From Nakamurella leprariae (GTDB lineage Bacteria; Actinomycetota; Actinomycetes; Mycobacteriales; Nakamurellaceae), in assembly GCF_016918035.1 (NCBI RefSeq), contig NZ_JAERWK010000001.1, positions 124,001 through 188,000 on the forward strand: DNA of 64,000 bases. Reading direction: 5' to 3'. The position numbers were made by a program, and so were the translations under genes. Position 1 is the stretch's first letter. Each line of letters begins with the position of its first letter. The notes beneath the pieces are model-generated. The model had not been told where the DNA came from. It was given only the letters and a program-made list of their open reading frames with translations, and did not search any database. This document shows positions 26,334-34,089 of the stretch, piece after piece.

Positions 26334-27467
26334 TCAGCGGCGGCCGGCGGGGGAGATGCCCAGGGACACCCCGGTGAGTGGGCGGCGTCGGGTGGCCAGG
26401 TGGTCGGCGACGGTGCTCAGGGCCTGGGCGGCGGGGGAGTGTGGGTCACGCAGCACGACCGGCAGGCCGACATCGCCGGCTTCGCGGACGTCCGGGTCGA
26501 GCGGGATGGAGCCGAGCAGCGGGACCTGGGTGCCGGTGAGCCGGGACAGGGACGCGGCGACCTGCTCGCCGCCGCCGGTGCCGAAGACGTCGACGCGGGT
26601 GCCGTCGGGCAGGACCAGGCCGGCCATGTTCTCCACCACGCCGACGACCTTCTGCCGCGTCTGCAACGCGATGGCGCCGGCCCGTTCGGCGACCTCGGCC
26701 GCCGCGGTCTGCGGGGTGGTGATCACGATGATCTCGGCGGTGGGGATGAGCTGGGCGCTGGAGATGGCGACGTCACCGGTGCCGGGGGGCAGGTCCAGCA
26801 GCAGCACGTCCAGTTCGTCGCCCCAGTACACGTCGGCCAGGAACTGCTCGAGCGCCCGGTGCAGCATCGGGCCGCGCCAGACGACCGGGGTGTTGCCGTC
26901 GACGAACATGCCGACGCTGATCACCTTCACGCCCTGGGCGACCGGCGGCATGATCATGTCGGCGACCCGGGTGGGGCGGCCGGTGACCCCGAGCATCCGT
27001 GGCACGGAGAAGCCGTAGACGTCGGCGTCGACCACGCCGACGCGCAGACCACGGGCGGACAGCGCGACGGCCAGGTTGACCGTGACGGTGGACTTGCCGA
27101 CGCCGCCCTTGCCGGAGGCGACGGCGTAGACACGGGTGCGGGACTCGGCCCGGGCGAACGGGATGTCCTTGGTGGCGCCGCCCTTGAGCTGCTCGCGCAG
27201 CCGGCCGCGTTGCTCGTCGGTCATCACCCCGAGGGTGAGCCGCAGGTCGGAGACTCCGGGCACGGCCCGGACCGCGGCGGTGACGTCCTTGGTCAGGGTG
27301 TCGCGCAACGGGCAGCCGGCGATGGTCAGCAGCACGGTCAGGTCGACCCCGCCGGCGGCGTCCACCGACAGCGTGTCGACCATGTTCAGATCAGTGATCG
27401 GCCGCCGGATCTCAGGGTCCTTCACCCCGGCGAGGGCGCCGCGGATCTGCTCAACGGTGACGGTCAT
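26334..27467 (-). CDS. mrp: Mrp/ApbC-family P-loop ATPase
   Basis: 377 residues from the ATG at 27467. An N-terminal MIP18/DUF59 domain (about 1-85, with D-P-E-I-R and A-G-C-P-L) precedes the ATPase domain with the deviant Walker A S-G-K-G-G-V-G-K-S-T and D-L-P-P-G-T-G-D. Mrp/NBP35 proteins carry or transfer iron-sulfur clusters. The usual C-x-x-C cluster site after V-E-N-M is missing: the text reads V-E-N-M-A-G-L-V-L-P-D-G-T. The only likely Cys ligand is in the DUF59 domain, so the cluster role is uncertain. The homologue Rv1229c occupies the same neighbourhood. Confidence 0.92.
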   Translation of the reverse strand: MTVTVEQIRGALAGVKDPEIRRPITDLNMVDTLSVDAAGGVDLTVLLTIAGCPLRDTLTKDVTAAVRAVPGVSDLRLTLGVMTDEQRGRLREQLKGGATKDIPFARAESRTRVYAVASGKGGVGKSTVTVNLAVALSARGLRVGVVDADVYGFSVPRMLGVTGRPTRVADMIMPPVAQGVKVISVGMFVDGNTPVVWRGPMLHRALEQFLADVYWGDELDVLLLDLPPGTGDVAISSAQLIPTAEIIVITTPQTAAAEVAERAGAIALQTRQKVVGVVENMAGLVLPDGTRVDVFGTGGGEQVAASLSRLTGTQVPLLGSIPLDPDVREAGDVGLPVVLRDPHSPAAQALSTVADHLATRRRPLTGVSLGISPAGRR

Positions 27468-27837
27468 GCGCTCCCTGCTCGTCCGTACCCATCCGCACGC
27501 GACCGCGGCCCGGCTCCGCCGCCCGACGTGGTCCCGCCCGGACGGCGCTGTCCACATCGGTCAGGGTACGTGCTGGGGCGGTCACGTCCGTTCGCGCTGC
27601 ACGTACGGTTCTCATGCAGCGCCGATGCCACTCACCGGCGGAACCAGGACAGTGGTCCTCGTGCGCCGGGCTCCGGCGTGCCCGTCCAGGTGCTGCTCCG
27701 GCCGGTTGTGTCAGCATGGAACGGCCGGCTCCACCCGCTCGTCGCGGGAGGGGCCGTCCGTGGAGTCGAGCGGAACCGGGACAGGCGCGATGGGTGTCTT
27801 CCCGGCCACCGCCCGCACGAGAAAGGGTCCGTACGTC
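27468..27837. other. 370-nt divergent intergenic region
   Basis: Contains TACCCT on the minus strand (27563-27568), a likely mrp -10 giving a leader of about 90 nt. A GAAAGGG about 10-16 nt before the 27838 start could be a ribosome-binding site or, read as AAGGGT, a -10 hexamer. Nothing else was recognised. Confidence 0.4.
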
Positions 27838-28350
27838 ATGACCTCACCGATGGGCTTCCGGGCATCGGCGACGGTGCCGAACCTGCCCACGCCACCGACC
27901 GGGTTCGTGGTCGCCCGCTACCCGACCTACGCGCAGGCCCAGAACGCGGTCGAGCACCTCGTGCGCAACGACTTCTCCATCCAGGACGTGACCATCGTCG
28001 GGTCCGACCTGCAGATGGTCGAGCGGGTGACCGGCCGGCTGACGGCCAAGAAGCTGGCCGCCGCGGGCGCCGCGTCCGGTGCCTGGATGGGGCTGTTCGT
28101 CGGCCTGCTGATGAGTTTCTTCGCCCCGGTGCAGAGCAGCCTCCTGATCCTGATCCTCGCCGCCATCGCCATCGGCGCGATCTTCGGCGCCGTCATGGGT
28201 TGGCTGGGGTTCTCGCTGGCCAAGGGTCGTCGCGACTTCACCTCGGCGTCCCAGGTCGTCGCCCGCCTCTATGACGTGCTCTGCCAGCCGCGCACCGCGG
28301 AGCAGGCCCGTGACCTGCTGGCCAAGATGGAGCTCGGCCGCCGCGGCTGA
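27838..28350 (+). CDS. General stress protein, Rv1234-like, membrane
   Basis: 170 residues. The N-terminal domain (about 20-65) has the general-stress (GSP17M/YflT-like) pattern V-V-A-R-Y-P-T-Y-A-Q-A-Q-N-A-V-E-H-L with V-T-I-V-G-S-D. Two adjacent transmembrane helices (about 80-100 and 105-130) and a cytoplasmic tail follow. The family is stress-inducible in several bacteria, with no defined biochemical role. The start is the ATG at 27838. The gene is followed by a very strong hairpin. Confidence 0.85.
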   Translation: MTSPMGFRASATVPNLPTPPTGFVVARYPTYAQAQNAVEHLVRNDFSIQDVTIVGSDLQMVERVTGRLTAKKLAAAGAASGAWMGLFVGLLMSFFAPVQSSLLILILAAIAIGAIFGAVMGWLGFSLAKGRRDFTSASQVVARLYDVLCQPRTAEQARDLLAKMELGRRG

Positions 28351-28370
28351 CTCCACCTGACGTCGCCGAC

Positions 28371-28408
28371 CGACGGCCCGACCACCCTGCCGGGTGGCCG
28401 GGCCGTCG
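28371..28408. terminator. Strong bidirectional terminator-like hairpin
   Basis: Two stacked perfect stems, 10 bp (28371-28380 with 28399-28408) and 6 bp (28382-28387 with 28392-28397), separated by single unpaired bases and closed by a TGCC loop. It lies between convergent stops. Confidence 0.75.
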
Positions 28409-28428
28409 CCGTCTCGGACCGGGGTGGG

Positions 28429-29619
28429 TCAGAGCCAGCCGCGGCGGCGCAGCAACCGGTGGATGCCGAAGCACAAACAGAACATCAGCAGCAGGACGGC
28501 GGGGTAGCCGTACTGCCAGTGCAGTTCCGGCATGTCGTCGAAGTTCATGCCGTAGATGCCGGCGATCGCGGTCGGCACCACAGCGATGGCCGCCCAGGAC
28601 GAGATCTTGCGCATGTCCTCGTTCTGCCGCGCCCCGACCTCGGCCAGCAGTGCGTTGGCCAGGTTGGTGAGCAGTTCGTCGAAGGAGCCGATCTGCTCCG
28701 AGACGTGCAGCACGTGGTCCTCGACGTCGCGGAAGTACCGGCGGACCTCGTCCGGCACCAACGGACTGGATCCGTTGGTCAGCGTCCGCAGCGGCAGGGC
28801 CAGCGGCACCACGGCCCGGCGCAGCTCCATGATCTCCCGCTTGAAGCTGTAGATGCGCTCGACCGACACGGGCGCGCCGGGGGAGAAGACGGCGGTCTCG
28901 AGGTCGTCCATGTCCTGCTCGATCTGTTCCGCGACCGCGAAATACTCGTCGACGATCCGGTCGGTGATGCCGTGCAGCACCACGGCGGGACCGAGTTGCA
29001 GGTGCTCCGGTCGGCTCTCCAGCTCCTGCCGCAGACCGATGAGGCTCGAGTGGTCACCGTGGCGGACGGTGATGATGAAGTCGGCGCCCAGGAAGACCAT
29101 GATCTCGCCGGTCTGCACGATCTCCACGCTGTTGGCCTTGGTCCGGGCGGGGTCGGCCTCGGCGTAGGTGTGCCCGACGGGGGCCGGCCGGTGCCGCAGC
29201 GCGCCGCGACGGTCGCCGACCTCGGTGGACCCCAGCAGTCCGGTCGCGTGGTCCACGTGGGCGACCGTCTTGAGCACCATGAACAGGCTGTGGCGGTACG
29301 CGTCGAGTTTGGGGCGCTGGTAGGCGTGCACGGCGTCCTCGACCGCGAGTTCGTGCAGGTCGAAGACCTCGGCCAGGTGCTGCATGTCGGCCCCGGTGGG
29401 TTCGTGCAGGCCGATCCAGACGAACCCCGATCCGGCTTCGGCGATCGCCTGCCGGGCTGCCTCGGGGGTCGCGCAACCCGGGTGCGGCACGCCGTCGATG
29501 TACGCCTCGCACCCGACGACCGTCCCCGGCCGCGGTTCGGTCGGAGCGGCGTCGCCGTGCTTGCGGGCCAACAGGTCCAGCGGCGTCCACTCGGGACGCG
29601 GTGCCGGCATCATCCGCAT
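28429..29619 (-). CDS. corA: CorA-family magnesium/divalent cation transporter
   Basis: 396 residues from the ATG at 29619 (AGGAAGAGG upstream). A long cytoplasmic funnel domain with coiled coils is followed by two C-terminal transmembrane helices; the signature Y-G-M-N-F closes the first one, and M-P-E-L replaces the common M-P-E loop. CorA channels are pentameric and gated by Mg2+. The homologue Rv1239c lies in the same stretch in M. tuberculosis. The gene shares the terminator with the convergent stress gene. Confidence 0.93.
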   Translation of the reverse strand: MRMMPAPRPEWTPLDLLARKHGDAAPTEPRPGTVVGCEAYIDGVPHPGCATPEAARQAIAEAGSGFVWIGLHEPTGADMQHLAEVFDLHELAVEDAVHAYQRPKLDAYRHSLFMVLKTVAHVDHATGLLGSTEVGDRRGALRHRPAPVGHTYAEADPARTKANSVEIVQTGEIMVFLGADFIITVRHGDHSSLIGLRQELESRPEHLQLGPAVVLHGITDRIVDEYFAVAEQIEQDMDDLETAVFSPGAPVSVERIYSFKREIMELRRAVVPLALPLRTLTNGSSPLVPDEVRRYFRDVEDHVLHVSEQIGSFDELLTNLANALLAEVGARQNEDMRKISSWAAIAVVPTAIAGIYGMNFDDMPELHWQYGYPAVLLLMFCLCFGIHRLLRRRGWL

Positions 29620-29828
29620 GTCCGACCTCTTCCTGCTCGCGCACCGGCCATCGCACCGGTCCCAGGTCCGTCCACCGGCCGGAGGCAGCGGCCCCGGACC
29701 GGGACGCCGCGATGAAGACGATGACGCTGCGCCGAGGCGGAAGTTACTCTCCGCAGTCGAACGGATGGTGAACACACCGGTCCGCCCGCGCACCGGGACG
29801 ATCGCTGGGGAAGGCAGGATGGGAATCG

Positions 29829-30704
29829 ATGCGCATCGACCTCCACACCCACTCGGATCGCTCCGATGGGACCGACCCGCCCGCCGACCTCGTCCGGGCC
29901 GCGGTGGCCGCGGGCCTGGACGTCCTGGCCGTCACCGATCACGACACCACGGGCGGCTGGGCGGCGGTCGAGGAGGCGCGACCGGCCGGGTTGACCGTCA
30001 TCCGGGCTGCCGAGTTCTCCACCCAGGATCCGCTCGGCGGGTCCCCGGACGGTCGACCGGTGAGCGTGCACCTGCTCGGGTACCTGTTCGACGCGGACGA
30101 TCCGGTGATCGTGGCGGAGCACCGGCGGCTGCAGGCGGCGCGGCTGCGTCGCGGCACGGCCATCGTCGACAAGATGGTCGCCGCGGGCGTGCCGATCACC
30201 AACGACCAGGTGCTCACCATCGCCGCCGGGGCACCCGTCGGCCGCCCGCACATCGGTCGGGCCCTGGTCCAGGCCGGGGTGGTGTCCTCGGTCACCGAGG
30301 CGTTCTCCGGCTACCTGGCCGGCCGCGGGCCGTACTACGTGCCCAAGCCCGACACGGACCTGGCCACCGCGGTCCGGATGATCGCCGCGGCCGGTGGGGT
30401 GAGCGTGCTGGCCCATCCGCGAGGCCGCGGCGAGCGGCGCGTCCTCACCCCCGAGCGGATCGAGCAGCTGCAGCGACTCGGCCTGTCCGGACTGGAGGTC
30501 GACCACCCCGACCACGACGAGGCGGCTCGTGACGAGCTCCGGGCCATCGCCGACGACCTCGGCCTGATCACCACCGGCTCCTCGGACTACCACGGCACCA
30601 ACAAGACCATCCGGCTCGGCCAGGAGACGACCGCGCCGGCCCAGTTGGCCCGCATCGTGGCCGCGAGCAGTGGGGTCACCCCGCCACTGGGGCCGGTGCC
30701 CTGA
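29829..30704 (+). CDS. PHP-domain phosphoesterase
   Basis: 291 residues. Metal-binding motifs of the PHP family are all present: D-L-H-T-H-S-D-R-S-D-G (residues 4-14), V-T-D-H-D, A-A-E-F, R-P-H-I-G-R, L-A-H-P-R and S-S-D-Y-H-G. The closest characterised relatives are the YciV/RNase AM type enzymes that hydrolyse 3',5'-nucleoside bisphosphates and the 5' end of short RNAs. The start ATG at 29829 lacks a clear ribosome-binding site and follows CAGGAT by 8 nt. The next gene starts 1 nt after the stop. Confidence 0.9.
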   Translation: MRIDLHTHSDRSDGTDPPADLVRAAVAAGLDVLAVTDHDTTGGWAAVEEARPAGLTVIRAAEFSTQDPLGGSPDGRPVSVHLLGYLFDADDPVIVAEHRRLQAARLRRGTAIVDKMVAAGVPITNDQVLTIAAGAPVGRPHIGRALVQAGVVSSVTEAFSGYLAGRGPYYVPKPDTDLATAVRMIAAAGGVSVLAHPRGRGERRVLTPERIEQLQRLGLSGLEVDHPDHDEAARDELRAIADDLGLITTGSSDYHGTNKTIRLGQETTAPAQLARIVAASSGVTPPLGPVP

Positions 30705-30705
30705 G

Positions 30706-31164
30706 ATGACCGCACCCGGCTCCTGGCCGCCTGACCGTGCCTGTGACCAGCACGCTCCCGCCGACGTGCCACGGACGGCGCCGTTGCCGGTCCCGCCCGG
30801 CCTCGACGGGCCGGCCGGCGCCCGGCCCGTCCCCGACCCGGCTGGTCGGCCCCGGCCGTCGGGGGCCGTCCGGGCCTTGGACGCGGTGGCCGGCGCCCTG
30901 GCCGCCGGTCTGACGGTGCTCGGCCTGGTGTTGCTGATCGCCCAGACGCTGTCCCCGTCGGTGGCCGACGCGACGGATCTCGGGCTGGCGACCGGACCGG
31001 GCTGGGACCGGGTGCTGGTCACGCTGGGGGCCGGCGTGCTCGCCGAGGTGCTGGTCCAGGTGCGCGGCCGCGACACCGCCCGTGCCGGCGCCGTCCGACT
31101 GCTGTTGGATGCGGTGGTCGTCGTGATCGGCGTGACCGTGCTGTGGTGGGGCTGGTGGAGCTGA
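30706..31164 (+). CDS. Small membrane protein of unknown function
   Basis: 152 residues. A Pro-rich cytoplasmic N-terminus (1-60) is followed by three predicted transmembrane helices (about 62-85, 105-120 and 130-150); the last ends W-W-G-W-W-S. No family is recognised. It lies between the PHP gene (1-nt spacing) and the polymerase gene (16-nt spacing) and is surely in their operon. The tight packing gives no specific functional hint. Confidence 0.75.
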   Translation: MTAPGSWPPDRACDQHAPADVPRTAPLPVPPGLDGPAGARPVPDPAGRPRPSGAVRALDAVAGALAAGLTVLGLVLLIAQTLSPSVADATDLGLATGPGWDRVLVTLGAGVLAEVLVQVRGRDTARAGAVRLLLDAVVVVIGVTVLWWGWWS

Positions 31165-31180
31165 GCGGGAGGGGCTGGCG

Positions 31181-32485
31181 GTGACCGGGAAGAAGCCGAC
31201 CGAGCAGCAGCCTGCGAAGCAGGGTGGGGCGGTCCTCCAACTCACGTCCGCCGACGGATCAGCGCGGGAGATCACCGTCAGCCACCCGGACAAGGTGGTC
31301 TTCCCGGTCCCGAGCCTGACCAAGCGCGACCTGGTCGACTACTACCTCGCCGTCGCGGACGGGGCGGTGCGCGGCGTCGCCGGTCGTCCGATGATCCTCA
31401 AGCGGTTCGTCAAGGGCATTGACGAGGAGGCGTTCTTCCAGAAGCGGGTGCCACAGAACCGCCCGTCCTGGCTCCGCACAGCGACGCTGCGCTACGCCTC
31501 CGGCACGTCGGCCGAGGAGGCCGTGGTCGACGACGCCGCTGGCCTGGCCTACGTGGTCAACCTCGGCTGCATCGACCTGAACCCGCACCCGGTGCTGGCC
31601 GAGGACCTCGACCGGCCCGACGAGCTGCGCATCGACCTGGACCCGGTGCCGGGCGTGCCGTGGAGCGACATCACCCGGACCGCGCTGGTCGTCCGCGAGG
31701 TGCTCGCCGACCACGGCCTGACCGGCTGGCCCAAGACCTCGGGCTCGCGGGGCTTCCACGTCTACGCCCGGATCCTGCCCCGCTGGGAGTTCCGCGACGT
31801 CCGCCTGGCCGCCGAGACGGTGGCCCGGGAGGTGGAACGGCGGGCGCCGGACCTGGCCACCAGCCGGTGGTGGAAGGAGGAGCGGCAGGGCGTCTTCGTC
31901 GACTTCAACCAGAACGCCAAGGACCGGACGGTCGCCTCGGCGTACTCGGTGCGGGCCACCCCGGACGCCCGGGTGTCGACGCCGTTGGACTGGTCGGAGG
32001 TCGAAGCGTGCGATCCGGCCGCCTTCACCGTGCCCACCGTGCTGCGGCGGTTCGGCGAGATCGGTGACCCGTGGGCCGGCATCGAGCGGGCCGATGGCTC
32101 GCTGGACGGGTTGCTGGCACTGGCCCGCGAGCTCGGCCCGGCCGAGAAGCCGCCCAAGGGCAGTGGCACGCGGATGCGGATGATGCCGCTGGTGGAGATC
32201 GCGCGGGCGAAGACCAAGCCGGAGGCGGTGGCCGGGCTCGCTCGCTGGCGCGAGCGCCACCCGGAGGTCTCCGCGCTGCTCGAGCCGGCCGATGTGCTCA
32301 TCGACGGGATGCGCGGCAGCAGTTCGGTCTGGTACCGGATCAGGATCAACCTGCAGCACGTCCCCGAGGGCCTGCGCCCGCCCCAGGAACCGCTCGAGGT
32401 CGACTACGACCCGTGGGCGCGCTGGCGCAACGACCCGGCGTCGGCGCCGTGGAACCGCTCGACCACCGCGCCGGTCACGGGCTGA
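31181..32485 (+). CDS. Stand-alone LigD-type polymerase (primase fold)
   Basis: 434 residues from a GTG with GGGAGGGG upstream. It matches the polymerase domain of the NHEJ ligase LigD: the N-terminal T-V-S-H-P-D-K-V-V-F-P, the metal-binding D-L-D-P (about 152-155), S-G-S-R-G-F-H-V-Y-A for nucleotide binding and the third Asp in V-F-V-D-F-N-Q-N (about 240). The ligase and phosphoesterase domains are absent, as in mycobacterial PolD1/PolD2. A C-terminal extension of about 100 residues, Arg-rich, follows the catalytic core. Activity would be primer extension or gap filling with a preference for ribonucleotides. No ku or ligD is in the window. The stop overlaps the convergent gene. Confidence 0.9.
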   Translation: MTGKKPTEQQPAKQGGAVLQLTSADGSAREITVSHPDKVVFPVPSLTKRDLVDYYLAVADGAVRGVAGRPMILKRFVKGIDEEAFFQKRVPQNRPSWLRTATLRYASGTSAEEAVVDDAAGLAYVVNLGCIDLNPHPVLAEDLDRPDELRIDLDPVPGVPWSDITRTALVVREVLADHGLTGWPKTSGSRGFHVYARILPRWEFRDVRLAAETVAREVERRAPDLATSRWWKEERQGVFVDFNQNAKDRTVASAYSVRATPDARVSTPLDWSEVEACDPAAFTVPTVLRRFGEIGDPWAGIERADGSLDGLLALARELGPAEKPPKGSGTRMRMMPLVEIARAKTKPEAVAGLARWRERHPEVSALLEPADVLIDGMRGSSSVWYRIRINLQHVPEGLRPPQEPLEVDYDPWARWRNDPASAPWNRSTTAPVTG

Positions 32486-33995
32486 GGCCGACCACCGTCG
32501 CGCCGCGGTCCTCGATCACCATCGAGCCGACCGCGACGGCGTCGACCCGGCCCGCTCCGTCGCCCCGGACGACCGGGATGCTGCTCACCGGAGTACCGGT
32601 GGCCTCGTCCAGGCTGCCGAGCCGGCTCACCCCACCGGTCCAGCCAGCGGGCACCACGTCGTAACCCCCGGCCGTCGGGACGAGGACCGACCCAGCGACG
32701 GTGGCCGGGGTGCCCAGCGCCCCGGACCGGGTCCAGCGGACCTGCAGGTCGTCGGTGGCCACGGTGGCCTCGGCCGCGCCCGGCAGCGCCGCGCCGGGAG
32801 CCACCGAGCTGGCCGTGGCGCTGGTCGACGGCTCGGTCGACGGCGTGGTCGCGGCGGTGGTCGCCGGGGCGGGGGCCTGTACCTGGTCGCGTGCGACGGC
32901 CAGCACCACGTCCCCGACGAGCGAGTAGCGGACCGGTCCGGCCTCGGTGGCCGGTGTGATCGCCACCGGGACCTCGGTGGCGCCGGCCGCCACCTGCTCC
33001 GGGGTGGTCGGCAGTACGTCCGCCTGCACGATCGCGGCGGCCGGGACGGGCACCGGGGTGCGGGAGGTCTCGGTGCCGGCCGCGTCGTAGACGACCACGG
33101 CCGGCTCCGGCGCAGAGACCAGCACGGCGACCCGGTCGGCGGTGATGCCGACGATCCGGGCGGCCGGTGACCCGGTGTCGATGTCGGCGCGGGGCGTGTG
33201 CTTGAACACGTCCTGGTCGGACGGCTTGTCGGGAGCCGAGCCGGGTGTCGCCCAGTTGATCACCAGCCGGGCGTTGGGGGAGGCCTGGGTGCCGGTCGAG
33301 CAGTGCTCGACGGTGGCGAACTGGGTGTCGGCCAGGGCGATGTCGGTGAACAGGCAGCCGTTCCGGCTGGAGCCGGGCTTGGTCGGTTGCGGTTGGTCGC
33401 CGTACTGGATGGTGCGGACGAGATCGTTGCGCCACACCTCGACGAGGGTCGGGCCGATCCACCCGGCGTACGGGCCGCCGAACGCCAGGGCACCGCCCGG
33501 CTGGTACGGCCCGGTCCGGGAGTAGGTCCGCTCGCCGGTCACCGGGTCCAGCAGTTGCACCTGGGAGCAGTGGTCGCCGACCTCGAACACCGCCGCGATG
33601 CCGCGGACCTGCCCGGCCACGGTGGCGCCCGGGGTGTCGACGTCGCCCGACCGGACCGTGCACAGCGAGCGGTTCGACCGTTCGTAGGACCAGCGGGACG
33701 TTCCGGTGGTCGCGTCCCAGCCGGTGACGGCGTGCTCGCTGGCCGTCACCACGACCCCGTAGGGCGAGGCCACCGCCCCCAGCCGGGCATCGGTGCCCAG
33801 CTCCCACCGTTCGGTCAGCGCGGTCGGGACCTGGCTCGGCAGCTCCGGGATCGGGACGACCCCGCCGGCCCGCAGCGTGGTGGCCCGGATGTCGCTGGTC
33901 AGCCACACGACCGCGGCCACGGCGAGCACCGCGACGGCCAGACCGGCGGCGACCAGGCGGTCGACGCGGCGGCGCCGGGCCGGGCTCGAGATCAC
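32475..33995 (-). CDS. PQQ-like beta-propeller membrane-anchored protein
   Basis: 506 residues from the GTG at 33995. An Arg-rich start and one transmembrane helix (about 12-33) precede an extracytoplasmic region with propeller-like repeats such as G-W-D-A-T-T-G-T-S-R-W-S-Y and L-L-D-P-V-T-G-E-R-T-Y. Several Cys pairs may form disulfides. An Ala/Pro/Thr/Ser-rich linker near residues 370-410 splits the propeller. It resembles M. tuberculosis Rv3212, next to rhlE there too. Function unknown; a scaffold or sensor outside the membrane is possible. The 3' end overlaps the polymerase gene by 11 nt. Confidence 0.82.
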   Translation of the reverse strand: MISSPARRRRVDRLVAAGLAVAVLAVAAVVWLTSDIRATTLRAGGVVPIPELPSQVPTALTERWELGTDARLGAVASPYGVVVTASEHAVTGWDATTGTSRWSYERSNRSLCTVRSGDVDTPGATVAGQVRGIAAVFEVGDHCSQVQLLDPVTGERTYSRTGPYQPGGALAFGGPYAGWIGPTLVEVWRNDLVRTIQYGDQPQPTKPGSSRNGCLFTDIALADTQFATVEHCSTGTQASPNARLVINWATPGSAPDKPSDQDVFKHTPRADIDTGSPAARIVGITADRVAVLVSAPEPAVVVYDAAGTETSRTPVPVPAAAIVQADVLPTTPEQVAAGATEVPVAITPATEAGPVRYSLVGDVVLAVARDQVQAPAPATTAATTPSTEPSTSATASSVAPGAALPGAAEATVATDDLQVRWTRSGALGTPATVAGSVLVPTAGGYDVVPAGWTGGVSRLGSLDEATGTPVSSIPVVRGDGAGRVDAVAVGSMVIEDRGATVVGLSP

Positions 33996-34001
33996 GGTCC
34001 G

Positions 34002-34007
34002 AGCCTA
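34002..34007 (-). promoter_or_regulatory. -10-like hexamer, leaderless start
   Basis: TAGGCT (minus strand), then 6 nt, then the GTG at 33995. Confidence 0.6.
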
Positions 34008-34037
34008 CGGGCCGTGACGGGACCCCCGGGACGACCA

Positions 34038-34070
34038 CGCCCCGGCCGCCCAGCGAGGGCGACCGGGGCG
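34038..34070 (-). terminator. Terminator-like hairpin after rhlE
   Basis: Two stacked stems, 8 bp (34038-34045 with 34063-34070) and 5 bp (34047-34051 with 34057-34061), and a 5-nt loop, 20 nt after the rhlE stop on the minus strand. Confidence 0.65.
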
Positions 34071-34089
34071 GGCGGGGTGGTGCGGGTGA

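Noticed and set aside
27774-27800. ECF-type promoter (GGAAC-like -35) upstream of the stress gene
   Set aside because: A GGAAC is present but spacing to a CGTT/GTT-type -10 is wrong (about 19 bp), so SigE control cannot be claimed.
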